This document shows positions 18,352 to 27,861 of a DNA stretch of 64,000 nucleotides, in pieces. Under the pieces are notes generated by a model. That model saw nothing but the letters and a program-made list of their open reading frames with translations, made no database searches and had not been told where the DNA came from. The DNA lies in NCBI RefSeq assembly GCF_041228105.1, contig NZ_CP166097.1, forward strand, positions 2,728,001 through 2,792,000. Direction: 5' to 3'. This DNA comes from Pectobacterium aroidearum (GTDB lineage: Bacteria > Pseudomonadota > Gammaproteobacteria > Enterobacterales > Enterobacteriaceae). A program made the position numbers and the translations under genes. Position 1 is the stretch's first letter, and each line of letters starts with the position of its first letter.

Positions 18352-19989
18352 TTAATGCTTAATGATATAGAGATCCTTCACCCGTATATTATCCAAAGGA
18401 TCCTTGCCGGTAATGCCGCCGACATAAGGTTTTATCAGCCTGGCGTTCGCGTAGTAATAAACCGGCACGATCGCCGCATCTTTATCCAACTGCGATTCGG
18501 CCTGCTGATAAACTTGTGCACGTTCATCGTCCGTTTTCGCCTGAACAGCCTGCTCCATCAGCTTGTCGAACGCCGCGCTCTTATAATGTGCGGTGTTGTT
18601 ACTGCTGTCTGACAGCATACTATTCAGGAACGATGTCGGTTCGTTATAGTCCGCACACCATCCGGCACGCGCAACGTCATAATTGCCTTGATGACGCGTG
18701 CTGAGATAGGTTTTCCACTCCTGATTTTCCAACTTCGCGTCAACGCCCAGATTTTGTTTCCAGATCGAGGCCGCCGCGATCGCCATCTTTTTATGCAAAT
18801 CAGACGAGTTATAAAGCAAATTAAACGTTAGCGGCTTCTCTGCGGTATAACCCGCTTCCGCCAGCAGTTTTTTCGCTTCTTCATTACGTTTCGCCTGCGG
18901 CCAGGTAAACCACTCTGGCGTATGCGCTTTCAGGCCGTCCGTAAAGGGAGGAATATAGCCATAGGCAGGAATATCACCCTGATTTTTAACTTTATTGGTC
19001 AATATGTCTTGATCCAGCCCCATGCGCAGAGCGGTACGCACCCGTACATCGTTAAATGGCGGTTTCTGATTATTGATTTCGTAATAATAAGTGCAGAGGT
19101 AGGGATTGATGTTAACTTCTTGTGGGATTTCTTTTTTTAGCTTCTGAAATAGCTCAATGGGTAGTTTGTTGTTGGTGACATCAATTTCACCCGCGCGATA
19201 GCGGTTAACATCCGTGACTTCAGAAGCAATCGGCAAATAGGTGACCTGATTAATCACCGTCTTGGCGTTATCCCAATATTGGCTATTACGCTCCAACACA
19301 AGCCGTTCATTCACGACCCAGGATTTAAGACGGTAAGCACCATTTCCTACCCAGTTTTCAGGCTGAGTCCATTTATCACCAAATTTCTCCACCGTCGCTT
19401 TATTGACCGGAGACATCGATGAGTGATTCAGCAATTTATAAAAGTACGGGATTGGCTCGCTTAATGTCACTTCCAGCGTATGGTCGTCGAGCGCTTTTAC
19501 GCCTAACGTATCAGGAGATTTCTTGCTGGCGATAATGTCATCAATATTCAGCAGATGACCATATTGCAAATAGCTGGCATAAGGAGAAACGGTTTTCGGA
19601 TCGGCCAGACGCTGCCAGCTATAAACGAAATCTTGCGCGGTAACCGGTTCGCCATTTGACCACTTGGCGTCTTTACGTAAATGGAATGTCCAGACTTTAA
19701 AATCGCTGCTTTCCCATCGCTCAGCCACGCCAGGAATCGGGTGTCCGTCAGGATCGGAAATCACCAGCCCTTCATATAAATCGCGTGCGACGTTGGATTC
19801 CGGTACACCTTCTATTTTATGCGGATCCAGTGATGACACCTCGGCGCCATTGTTTCTCACCAGAACCTGCTCTTTCGCCAGCTCAACACCGGCAGGTACA
19901 TTAGCAGCCTGAACATTCACGCATGACGCCATCACTGCGGCAGCAATCATACTGGTAACAAAGCATCGTTTTGTTTTGCGAATTTTCAC
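18352..19989 (-). CDS. Oligopeptide-binding protein, OppA paralogue (copy 2)
   Basis: A second complete OppA-type periplasmic binding protein, upstream of and in the same direction as oppA. It shares long stretches with copy 1 but differs in scattered places, for example around residues 170-180 (NHSSMSPVNKAT against YVAMSPINKAV). The GTG giving VKIRKTKRCFVTSMIAAAV is chosen. It leaves a normal signal peptide ending NVQA, gives exactly the 545-residue length of copy 1, and has GGGG about 9 nt upstream; an upstream ATG would add a charged stretch before the signal. Tandem duplication followed by divergence is the simplest origin. Its peptide range may differ. Confidence 0.92.
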   Translation of the reverse strand: MKIRKTKRCFVTSMIAAAVMASCVNVQAANVPAGVELAKEQVLVRNNGAEVSSLDPHKIEGVPESNVARDLYEGLVISDPDGHPIPGVAERWESSDFKVWTFHLRKDAKWSNGEPVTAQDFVYSWQRLADPKTVSPYASYLQYGHLLNIDDIIASKKSPDTLGVKALDDHTLEVTLSEPIPYFYKLLNHSSMSPVNKATVEKFGDKWTQPENWVGNGAYRLKSWVVNERLVLERNSQYWDNAKTVINQVTYLPIASEVTDVNRYRAGEIDVTNNKLPIELFQKLKKEIPQEVNINPYLCTYYYEINNQKPPFNDVRVRTALRMGLDQDILTNKVKNQGDIPAYGYIPPFTDGLKAHTPEWFTWPQAKRNEEAKKLLAEAGYTAEKPLTFNLLYNSSDLHKKMAIAAASIWKQNLGVDAKLENQEWKTYLSTRHQGNYDVARAGWCADYNEPTSFLNSMLSDSSNNTAHYKSAAFDKLMEQAVQAKTDDERAQVYQQAESQLDKDAAIVPVYYYANARLIKPYVGGITGKDPLDNIRVKDLYIIKH

Positions 19990-20040
19990 TTTATAAACGC
20001 CCCTGTCTTGATACCACGCCATACCGGACTCTATGCGCAA

Positions 20041-21033
20041 AAATCGCTGTTACATAGAGCAGAAAAGAATGCCCATTATCCAAATAAATCATAAAATTAA
20101 TTTATGGGTAAATAACGAATAACAGGCAGAAACTCGAAGCTATCAAAAGCGGACACATTCGCCAATATTTTTACATTGATGTTGCTTAATTTTCTTTACG
20201 ACGGTCGGATAAAGGCTTTAATGCAACAGAACAACGAAATCATTAACCTTATGATAAACAATGTTTTTTATTTTAATTTGCACGTATTTTTTAAAAATTC
20301 AGCAATTTATAGATTTTGCGCAAAAAAACATCGTAGTGGGTTTCATCATTTTCACAGAACAAAAATGATGATGCATGCTTACCTGTCCGCGTCATTGCCT
20401 GACAGAAATGTTATTATTTTAACAATTACATTACTCATCTTGCCCAACAATGGTCTCCTATCTCTAGGCTTATAGGCTCCATGCAAAATAACTAACCCGA
20501 TTAAGATATAAGCACTGTTTATACGAACACGTTTTATACGAACAGGTCATCCCCAGTACACAAACAAATCGTCCCTGGCATTTCTCACGACAATACTTCA
20601 CCTCAGCGCCGGCCGTTTATTCCTTACCGATCCATTTTAGGTAGAGAAACCGTTGATTTTATCTAGTTAATGATATTCGTTATCACCTACAGCCTGCTGA
20701 ATGGTGTCAGCATCAATAAAAATAGATATTGATCACAAAAAAGGCACCCACAAATAGGTATGCTCATTCCATACCGTAACAAGCACGTAAATCCTCTTAA
20801 TTTTGATGTGTTTTCAAAACAATATTTCAAAAATTTACGATATCGGCGGTTACAGTATTTTAAAAAGCAGAAATCGCGCCACAACGGTGACTGACAAGCT
20901 CTTTGAGTCAATTAATGCGAAATAGGCAGAAAAGAATAGCCAGGTAACGGAAACGTCCCCCGCTCGTTTATCTATACTGTTCTATTCGGCGAACAATTGA
21001 CTGAAAGAGTTTAACATTTATCAGGAGAGCATT
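20041..21033. other. Long intergenic region between the oppA paralogue and adhE
   Basis: About 1 kb, A+T-rich, between divergent genes. It must hold the promoters of the opp cluster (minus strand) and of adhE (plus strand), whose leader ends AGGAGAGCATT before the ATG. The frame at 20221-20475 has an AAGG ribosome-site-like stretch, but its protein is low-complexity and unlike anything I know, so I do not call it. ychE, present here in E. coli, is missing. No clear operator was found. Confidence 0.5.
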
Positions 21034-23709
21034 ATGGCCGTAACCAACGTTGCTGAACTTAACGCACTGGTCGAAAGAGTGAGAAAGGCACAGCAGGAAT
21101 TTGCCACTTACACTCAGGAACAAGTGGACAAGATCTTCCGCGCTGCTGCACTCGCTGCATCGGATGCGCGTATTCCGCTAGCAAAAATGGCGGTTGCCGA
21201 ATCCGGTATGGGGATCGTGGAAGATAAAGTCATCAAAAACCACTTCGCCTCTGAATACATTTATAACGCCTATCAGGATGAAAAAACCTGCGGCGTCCTC
21301 TCAACTGATGACACTTTTGGTACGATTACCATTGCAGAGCCTATTGGCCTGATTTGCGGTATTGTTCCCACCACCAACCCCACTTCTACCGCGATTTTTA
21401 AAGCGCTGATCAGCCTGAAGACCCGTAACGGGATTATCTTCTCTCCGCATCCGCGTGCAAAAAATGCGACCAATAAAGCCGCAGACATTGTTCTGCAAGC
21501 TGCGATTGCAGCAGGTGCGCCGAAAGATATCATCGGCTGGATCGATCAGCCTTCCGTTGAATTGTCCAACCAGCTTATGCACCATCCTGATATCAACCTG
21601 ATTCTGGCTACCGGTGGCCCAGGTATGGTGAAGGCCGCGTACAGTTCCGGTAAACCCGCAATCGGCGTAGGTGCAGGTAACACGCCGGTTGTCGTTGACG
21701 AAACCGCAGATATCAAACGTGCCGTTGCTTCTATTCTGATGTCGAAAACTTTCGATAACGGCGTAATTTGTGCGTCAGAGCAATCAGTCATCGTCGTAGA
21801 CAGCGTCTATGACGCCGTGCGTGAACGTTTTGCTACCCACGGCGGCTACATGCTGAAAGGCAAAGAACTGCATGCCGTACAGGGTATTTTGCTGAAGAAC
21901 GGTTCACTGAATGCTGACATCGTGGGTCAACCCGCACCGAAGATCGCAGAAATGGCGAGCATCACCGTCCCTGCCAACACCAAAGTGCTGATCGGTGAAG
22001 TCACCGCGGTCGATGAGTCCGAACCATTTGCTCATGAAAAACTGTCTCCGACGCTGGCGATGTACCGTGCGAAAGACTTCAACGACGCCGTTATTAAAGC
22101 GGAAAAACTGGTCGCAATGGGTGGTATCGGTCACACATCCTGCCTGTATACCGATCAGGACAATCAGCCTGAGCGCGTAAATCACTTCGGCAATATGATG
22201 AAAACCGCGCGTATCCTGATTAACACACCTGCGTCTCAGGGGGGTATCGGCGATCTCTACAACTTCAAACTCGCCCCGTCTCTGACGCTGGGCTGTGGCT
22301 CATGGGGCGGAAACTCCATCTCCGAAAACGTCGGTCCGAAGCATTTGATCAACAAGAAAACGGTAGCCAAGCGAGCAGAGAATATGTTGTGGCATAAACT
22401 TCCTAAATCCATCTATTTCCGTCGCGGCTCACTGCCCATCGCGCTTGAAGAAGTGGCCTCCGATGGTGCAAAACGCGCCTTTATCGTAACTGACCGCTTC
22501 CTGTTCAATAATGGCTATGTCGATCAAGTGACATCTGTATTGAAACAGCACGGACTGGAAACCGAAGTGTTCTTTGAAGTTGAAGCTGACCCAACGCTGA
22601 GCATCGTGCGTAAAGGCGCCGAGCAAATGCACTCCTTCAAACCGGATGTGATCATTGCGCTGGGTGGTGGTTCACCAATGGATGCGGCGAAAATCATGTG
22701 GGTGATGTATGAACACCCTACGACACACTTCGAAGAGCTGGCGCTACGTTTCATGGATATTCGTAAACGTATCTACAAGTTCCCGAAAATGGGCGTCAAA
22801 GCCAAAATGGTGGCCATTACCACCACCTCCGGTACGGGTTCAGAAGTGACGCCGTTTGCCGTGGTGACCGACGATGCAACCGGACAGAAATATCCGTTAG
22901 CGGACTATGCGCTGACGCCAGATATGGCGATTGTTGATGCCAATCTGGTGATGAACATGCCGAAATCACTGTGTGCGTTTGGTGGACTCGATGCGGTAAC
23001 ACACTCACTGGAAGCCTATGTTTCCGTACTGGCAAACGAATATTCAGACGGACAGGCGTTGCAAGCGCTGAAACTGCTGAAGGAGAACCTGCCAGACAGT
23101 TACCGCGACGGGGCGAAAAACCCGGTTGCCCGTGAGCGCGTGCATAACGCCGCGACGATTGCCGGTATCGCGTTTGCCAACGCCTTCCTCGGTGTCTGCC
23201 ACTCCATGGCGCATAAGCTGGGCTCTGAATTCCATATCCCGCACGGCCTGGCTAACGCCCTGCTGATCTCAAACGTGATTCGTTATAACGCGAACGATAA
23301 CCCGACCAAGCAAACGACGTTCAGCCAGTATGACCGTCCGCAGGCTCGCCGTCGCTACGCGGAAATAGCCGACCACCTGCGCTTGACCGCACCAAGCGAT
23401 CGTACCGCGCAGAAAATCGAGAAATTGCTGAACTGGCTGGAAGAAATGAAGACTGAGCTGGGGATCCCCACCTCGATTCGTGAAGCTGGCGTACAGGAAG
23501 CCGATTTCCTGGCTAAGGTAGATAAGCTGTCAGAAGATGCATTCGACGATCAGTGTACCGGGGCTAACCCACGCTATCCGCTGATTTCCGAACTGAAACA
23601 GATTCTGCTGGATACTTACTATGGTCGTAAGTTCTCTGAAGAGGCGAAAGCAGAAGTGGTTGAGCCTGTAGCAAAAGCCGCTAAAACCGGTAAGAAAGCT
23701 GCACATTAA
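21034..23709 (+). CDS. adhE: Bifunctional acetaldehyde-CoA / alcohol dehydrogenase
   Basis: AdhE reduces acetyl-CoA to acetaldehyde and then ethanol with two NADH, regenerating NAD in fermentation; it assembles into spirosomes. Residues 1-440 are the aldehyde dehydrogenase part, with the catalytic Cys in DNGVICASEQS near residue 246. A linker leads into the iron-dependent alcohol dehydrogenase (about 450-870), with GGGSPMDAAK, TTTSGTGSEVTPFAV and metal ligands in CHSMAHKLGSEFHIPHG. The 891-residue length and the start MAVTNVAELNALVERV agree with E. coli. A good ribosome site (AGGAGA) precedes it. It is a single-gene unit with its own terminator. Confidence 0.98.
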   Translation: MAVTNVAELNALVERVRKAQQEFATYTQEQVDKIFRAAALAASDARIPLAKMAVAESGMGIVEDKVIKNHFASEYIYNAYQDEKTCGVLSTDDTFGTITIAEPIGLICGIVPTTNPTSTAIFKALISLKTRNGIIFSPHPRAKNATNKAADIVLQAAIAAGAPKDIIGWIDQPSVELSNQLMHHPDINLILATGGPGMVKAAYSSGKPAIGVGAGNTPVVVDETADIKRAVASILMSKTFDNGVICASEQSVIVVDSVYDAVRERFATHGGYMLKGKELHAVQGILLKNGSLNADIVGQPAPKIAEMASITVPANTKVLIGEVTAVDESEPFAHEKLSPTLAMYRAKDFNDAVIKAEKLVAMGGIGHTSCLYTDQDNQPERVNHFGNMMKTARILINTPASQGGIGDLYNFKLAPSLTLGCGSWGGNSISENVGPKHLINKKTVAKRAENMLWHKLPKSIYFRRGSLPIALEEVASDGAKRAFIVTDRFLFNNGYVDQVTSVLKQHGLETEVFFEVEADPTLSIVRKGAEQMHSFKPDVIIALGGGSPMDAAKIMWVMYEHPTTHFEELALRFMDIRKRIYKFPKMGVKAKMVAITTTSGTGSEVTPFAVVTDDATGQKYPLADYALTPDMAIVDANLVMNMPKSLCAFGGLDAVTHSLEAYVSVLANEYSDGQALQALKLLKENLPDSYRDGAKNPVARERVHNAATIAGIAFANAFLGVCHSMAHKLGSEFHIPHGLANALLISNVIRYNANDNPTKQTTFSQYDRPQARRRYAEIADHLRLTAPSDRTAQKIEKLLNWLEEMKTELGIPTSIREAGVQEADFLAKVDKLSEDAFDDQCTGANPRYPLISELKQILLDTYYGRKFSEEAKAEVVEPVAKAAKTGKKAAH

Positions 23710-23761
23710 GGTTCAGACCGCAACCGCCTAGTTCTCTATAAGGCGCGTTATCTCACTGTAC

Positions 23762-23790
23762 TGCCCAACCCTAAACGGTTGGGCATTTTT
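23762..23790 (+). terminator. adhE terminator
   Basis: TGCCCAACC pairs with GGTTGGGCA around CTAAAC, followed by five T. It lies 53 nt after the adhE stop, between adhE and the convergent tdk. Confidence 0.88.
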
Positions 23791-23851
23791 ATTACTCACG
23801 CACATCAATACGCCGTGTATTACTCGTCCGCCAGTCGGATATTTAACCGTC

Positions 23852-24448
23852 TTACTCACTTTCCTTACGGGTTAATCCCAGCGCAATTTTATAATGTTTA
23901 CGACACACGGAAACATAGCTCTCATTGCCGCCAATAACAACCTGCTCCCCTTCGTGGACGGCATTACCTTGCGCATCTAATCGCAATACGCAGTTAGCTT
24001 TACGGCCACAATGGCAGACCGTTTTTAACTCAATCAGCTTATCTGCCCATGCTAATAAATAGTGACTCCCGGAAAACAAATCACCGCGAAAATCAGTACG
24101 CAACCCGTAGCACAATACCGGGATGTCTAATTGGTCCACAACATCGGAAAGCTCACTCACCTGCTCGCGGGTTAAAAATTGACATTCATCAATTAATACA
24201 CAATCTACGGGCTGAGCTCGGTGCTCTTTCTCCAGCAATCCAAATAAGGATGTCTGCGGATTAAACAATAATGCCGGAGAAGAAAGGCCGATTCGTGAAC
24301 TTACAACCCCCACACCGTGCCGATTATCTATTTCAGCAGTGAACACCAGCGTACGCATCCCGCGCTCCTGGTAGTTATATGATGACTGCAATAGCGCCGT
24401 CGATTTCCCTGCATTCATTGCAGAATAATAAAAATAAAGTTGGGCCAC
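23852..24448 (-). CDS. tdk: Thymidine kinase
   Basis: Phosphorylates thymidine to dTMP with ATP in the salvage pathway. The 198-residue type II enzyme has P-loop [15 protein letters not shown] (residues 6-20), the Walker-B-like [12 protein letters not shown] (near 83-94) with the catalytic Glu-Cys-Gln, and a structural zinc site from CHCGRKANC and VCRKH. The start [16 protein letters not shown] matches E. coli. It lies between adhE and hns, as in E. coli. Confidence 0.97.
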   Translation of the reverse strand: MAQLYFYYSAMNAGKSTALLQSSYNYQERGMRTLVFTAEIDNRHGVGVVSSRIGLSSPALLFNPQTSLFGLLEKEHRAQPVDCVLIDECQFLTREQVSELSDVVDQLDIPVLCYGLRTDFRGDLFSGSHYLLAWADKLIELKTVCHCGRKANCVLRLDAQGNAVHEGEQVVIGGNESYVSVCRKHYKIALGLTRKESE

Positions 24449-24472
24449 TCAGCTACTCCAAAAGGCAGGCTA

Positions 24473-24671
24473 TATACTCGTCATACTTCAAGTTGCATGT
24501 GCGTTGGCTACATTCACTCACCCGAATCACTTACCTGTGTAAGCAGATCGGGATTAAATGAGAGGCATCCTGTCTCTCACCGGACGCCAGCCGTTGGCTG
24601 GTTAAATTCGTTCCCGACGAATTTGTCCTTCCCTTGCCACCTTCCTGAAACTCGAATTATTTGGAGTATAT
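24473..24671. repeat. Dispersed repeat, copy 2
   Basis: This 199-bp element runs from TATACTCGTCATACTTCAAG to the CGAATTATTTGGAGTATA end, in the opposite orientation to copies 1 and 3. It shares with them the AACTTGAAGTATGACGAG and CTCAAATAATTCGAG ends and the inner ACTCACC..AATCAC.TAC.. stretch. It lies just upstream of the tdk start, so it must be transcribed from or separate the tdk promoter. The remaining 300 bp to the hns promoter are A+T-rich with no gene seen. Confidence 0.8.
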
Positions 24672-24967
24672 GATCTTCGTGTCGTAAAAACTTATTGTAA
24701 CAACTCGTCTTCACGCTGTGCAATGGGCTATTCCCAGACCATATTTTGTCCATATGCCCACCAGCGGCGGCCTGTTACGATAAAAGATATAAACATTCCT
24801 TATAACAACGACGCGGCATCAATAAGCCATTCTCTGTCGTTTGAGAGAGAAAAACGGTATACCAAATGTATTTTTTTGATAACAGGAAAGTATTTATATT
24901 TATGTAACATACGATGTGAGTTCTGTTTTAAAAATGAGGTTTTTTAACAAACTTACAAATTTGACTA

Positions 24968-24996
24968 TTGCAGAAAGGAAAATAGCACTCTATTAT
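24968..24996 (+). promoter_or_regulatory. hns promoter
   Basis: TTGCAG, 17 bases, TATTAT: a good sigma-70 match, ending 42 bp before the hns ATG. The region upstream is strongly A+T-rich, as expected for the curved DNA through which H-NS represses its own gene. Confidence 0.65.
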
Positions 24997-25038
24997 CACA
25001 CTACACGCCACCAATAATATTAATTTGAGATTATCACA

Positions 25039-25446
25039 ATGAGCGAAGCACTAAAGATTCTTAACAACATCCGTACTCTGCGTGCCCAGGCAAGAGAATG
25101 TACCCTGGATACTTTGGAAGAAATGCTGGAAAAACTGGAAGTCGTGGTTAATGAACGCCGCGAAGAAGATAGCCAGGTTCAGGCTGAAGTTGAAGAACGT
25201 GCGCGTAAATTGCAGCAATATCGCGATATGCTGATTGCCGACGGTATTGACCCTAACGAATTATTACAGTCTTTAGGTTCAGTGAAAGTTGCAGGTAAAA
25301 GCAAACGCGCTGCCCGTCCGGCAAAATATCAATACACTGACGAAAACGGCGAAGTTAAAACCTGGACTGGCCAGGGTCGTACACCGGCAGTAATCAAGAA
25401 AGCAATCGAAGAGCAAGGTAAATCTTTAGACGATTTCCTGCTGTAA
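25039..25446 (+). CDS. hns: Nucleoid-associated protein H-NS
   Basis: H-NS coats A+T-rich DNA and silences horizontally acquired genes. The 135-residue protein has an N-terminal coiled-coil oligomerisation domain (residues 1-65, starting [18 protein letters not shown]) and a linker rich in Lys and Arg (about 80-95). The C-terminal DNA-binding domain carries the AT-hook-like loop [14 protein letters not shown] (near 114-127). It lies in the conserved tdk-hns-galU order. Confidence 0.98.
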   Translation: MSEALKILNNIRTLRAQARECTLDTLEEMLEKLEVVVNERREEDSQVQAEVEERARKLQQYRDMLIADGIDPNELLQSLGSVKVAGKSKRAARPAKYQYTDENGEVKTWTGQGRTPAVIKKAIEEQGKSLDDFLL

Positions 25447-25470
25447 TTGTTTATAAGTACTGAATACTAA

Positions 25471-25502
25471 AAAAACCCCCGATGACTATCGGGGGTTTTT
25501 CT
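25471..25502 (+). terminator. hns terminator
   Basis: AAAAACCCCCGAT pairs with ATCGGGGGTTTTT around GACT, giving a 13-bp stem with a T-run. It lies 25 nt past the hns stop, before the convergent galU. Confidence 0.93.
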
Positions 25503-25552
25503 TTGGTAACACGTTTTGCAAAGAGAAAACAGATATGTCGCCGTTTTTAGCT

Positions 25553-25578
25553 GCTCTCTGTTTTTGTAAACAGAGAGC
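25553..25578 (-). terminator. Hairpin after galU
   Basis: GCTCTCTGTTT pairs with AAACAGAGAGC around a short loop, 16 nt past the galU stop. No T-run follows on the minus strand, so termination efficiency is uncertain. Confidence 0.5.
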
Positions 25579-25593
25579 AATCATTACATTCTG

Positions 25594-26505
25594 TTATTTT
25601 TCTTCTGCTTCAATCGTTTCCTGCAGCCATTGCGCAAATTCCTGACCTAAACCGTCATGGCGCAAACCATATTCCACGAATGCCTGCATATAGCCTAATT
25701 TATTACCACAGTCATGGCTCACGCCTTTCAGGTGATAGGCTTCTACCGTCTCTTTTTCCATCAACATTGCGATGGCATCGGTTAACTGAATTTCATTGCC
25801 AGCGCCCGGTGGTGTTTTCTCCAGCAGGGACCAAATATCCGCAGAGAGTACATAACGGCCAACGACGGCTAAATTAGACGGCGCCTCGGAGGCTTTCGGT
25901 TTTTCAACCACGCCCACCATAGGTGCACTATCCCCTGCTTTTAATTCCACTCCTTTGCAATCAACCACGCCATAGCTGCTTACATTTTCAACCGGCTCGA
26001 CCATAATCTGGCTGTGACCTGTAGTAGAAAAACGTTGCAACATTTCGCTCAGGTTATCTTTCTTCAGATCGGACGCATATTCATCAATAATCACATCAGG
26101 CAGAATAACTGCGACGGGTTCATCTCCCACTAATGGGTGCGCGCACAATACGGCATGGCCCAGCCCTTTAGCTAATCCCTGACGCACTTGCATAATGGTG
26201 ACGTGTTTAGGACAGATAGATTGAACTTCTTCCAACAGCTGACGTTTAACGCGTTTTTCTAGTATGGCTTCCAGCTCAAAACTGGTATCGAAATGGTTTT
26301 CGATAGAATTCTTAGAAGAGTGTGTAACCAGAATAATTTCATTAATCCCTGCAGCGATACACTCATTAACAACATATTGGATCAGCGGTTTATCTACCAA
26401 CGGCAACATTTCTTTAGGAATGGCTTTGGTGGCAGGCAGCATACGCGTCCCTAATCCAGCAACCGGTATGACCGCTTTTTTTACTTTTTTATTCACAATA
26501 GACAT
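25594..26505 (-). CDS. galU: UTP-glucose-1-phosphate uridylyltransferase
   Basis: Makes UDP-glucose from UTP and glucose-1-phosphate, feeding LPS, exopolysaccharide and osmoregulated glucan synthesis. The 303-residue protein has the nucleotide-binding start [21 protein letters not shown] (residues 13-33), the conserved [11 protein letters not shown] (near 133) and [11 protein letters not shown] (near 200). Its length agrees with E. coli GalU. It is convergent with hns and downstream of, but well separated from, rssB. Confidence 0.97.
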   Translation of the reverse strand: MSIVNKKVKKAVIPVAGLGTRMLPATKAIPKEMLPLVDKPLIQYVVNECIAAGINEIILVTHSSKNSIENHFDTSFELEAILEKRVKRQLLEEVQSICPKHVTIMQVRQGLAKGLGHAVLCAHPLVGDEPVAVILPDVIIDEYASDLKKDNLSEMLQRFSTTGHSQIMVEPVENVSSYGVVDCKGVELKAGDSAPMVGVVEKPKASEAPSNLAVVGRYVLSADIWSLLEKTPPGAGNEIQLTDAIAMLMEKETVEAYHLKGVSHDCGNKLGYMQAFVEYGLRHDGLGQEFAQWLQETIEAEEK

Positions 26506-26632
26506 AAACAGCCTCTTATATACCGCTCAAATAATGAACTTTATTTATCTAATCAAGATAACCGAAAGAGTATAACGACTTTAACAAGAGTACGCTTGTC
26601 CCAACATTACTACTCAATAAAAATAAGATAAC

Positions 26633-26649
26633 TCCCTACATAGTAGGGA
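26633..26649 (-). terminator. Possible rssB terminator hairpin
   Basis: TCCCTAC and GTAGGGA form a 7-bp perfect stem around three bases, 62 nt past the rssB stop. A TTATTTTTATT stretch follows on the minus strand after about 6 bases. The stem is short and A+T-rich neighbours make chance pairing possible. Confidence 0.35.
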
Positions 26650-26710
26650 ATAAAAAATAATACCGAAAGATGGGTATGGCCCTAAATCCGTACCGCCCTG
26701 CGCTATCGGA

Positions 26711-27727
26711 CTATTCTGCCGTCAACATAAGCCGTAATCGACCACCGCCACCCCATATCTGACATTGCCACGCTTCACACTGATAATTCAGTTGATTGAG
26801 ATAAGCGCCTTCAAGCGTGCCTAAAGGGATACCGCTATTTAGGGCTATCTGCTGTTCGTTAACATTCAGCGTCGCGTTTAGCCCAGCAGAAATCAGTATC
26901 AGTTGTTTTAACTGTCGATGGTAATACCCCACCAGCAAAGGAAAACGTCCATCCAGACTCGCCTGACGCAGCAACTGATTGACCTGCTTTAATAGCGTCG
27001 GCAGATACGGCAAACGGTGTTGCTGATCGGCTAAATGCTCCTGAAGCAGCCCATTGAACAACGTTCGCAGCAGTAAGGCTGCAAGCGTACCATTGTTATT
27101 GACACCCTGAGTGACATCCAGGCAATAGAACGCCAACTCCGTCTCCGAAAGTGCGGCAATATCCAACACCAGTCCAGGATGTTCCGCTGCCGTCAATTGG
27201 CGGTAGTTAACACGGCAATGAGCGAGTGTTTGTTGCACGGGAGGCTGTAGCTGGGCAAGCAGTTTGGTGACTGCTTCAGGTGATTGATTGAGGGAATCCA
27301 TGTCCTGCATCAGTTGATCCATCTCATTCAGCTGTGAAGTGAACATATCAGGATACAAGCAGGACATTACGGCTTCACGCAAGCGGGCATAATCACGAAT
27401 CGGTTTCAGCAACACATCCTGAACACCAAGACGCAAGACTTTGGCAATGTCCGCCATCTGGCTGGTTGCAGAAATAATCAGTATCGGCGTATCGTTATCT
27501 TTCAAACGCAGGCGTTCAAGAAACTCAATGCCTCCCATCGTCGGCATCTTCAGGTCGCAAATCATTAAATCGGGTTGATAGTGTTCGAGAATACTTAGCG
27601 CATCTAATCCATTAATCGCTTCCTGAACTGAAGCCCCAAGAGAAGTCAGATAACCAGCGAGCACAGATCGAAAAACGGCCTCGTCATCAATGACTAAAAT
27701 ATGCTTACCCGCTAGTGGTTGTTCCAT
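26711..27727 (-). CDS. rssB: Response regulator RssB (RpoS adaptor)
   Basis: RssB delivers the stationary-phase sigma factor RpoS to ClpXP for degradation. The 338-residue protein has an N-terminal receiver (residues 9-125) with the phospho-acceptor Asp in LMICDLKMPTMGG (Asp58) and the conserved Lys in DVLLKPIRDY. The C-terminal part is an inactive PP2C-phosphatase-like domain with GVNNNGTLAALLLRTL. It differs more from E. coli RssB than most genes here, but order (galU-rssB-rssA) and domain layout agree. Confidence 0.93.
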   Translation of the reverse strand: MEQPLAGKHILVIDDEAVFRSVLAGYLTSLGASVQEAINGLDALSILEHYQPDLMICDLKMPTMGGIEFLERLRLKDNDTPILIISATSQMADIAKVLRLGVQDVLLKPIRDYARLREAVMSCLYPDMFTSQLNEMDQLMQDMDSLNQSPEAVTKLLAQLQPPVQQTLAHCRVNYRQLTAAEHPGLVLDIAALSETELAFYCLDVTQGVNNNGTLAALLLRTLFNGLLQEHLADQQHRLPYLPTLLKQVNQLLRQASLDGRFPLLVGYYHRQLKQLILISAGLNATLNVNEQQIALNSGIPLGTLEGAYLNQLNYQCEAWQCQIWGGGGRLRLMLTAE

Positions 27728-27861
27728 CAGTACCCCTTACTTCAAACCCCGAATAATCACACCTGCTTTAGCGCTAACATGCCAGATAGACGGCATACTT
27801 ACGCATTTTTAACGACATGTGCTCTCAACAACATGCGCTCTTTACACCATGACGTTCTTCG

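Noticed and set aside
20176..20475. 99-codon frame upstream of adhE with an AAGG stretch before an internal ATG
   Set aside because: The protein is low-complexity and A+T-driven, resembles nothing known, and lies where a promoter region is expected.
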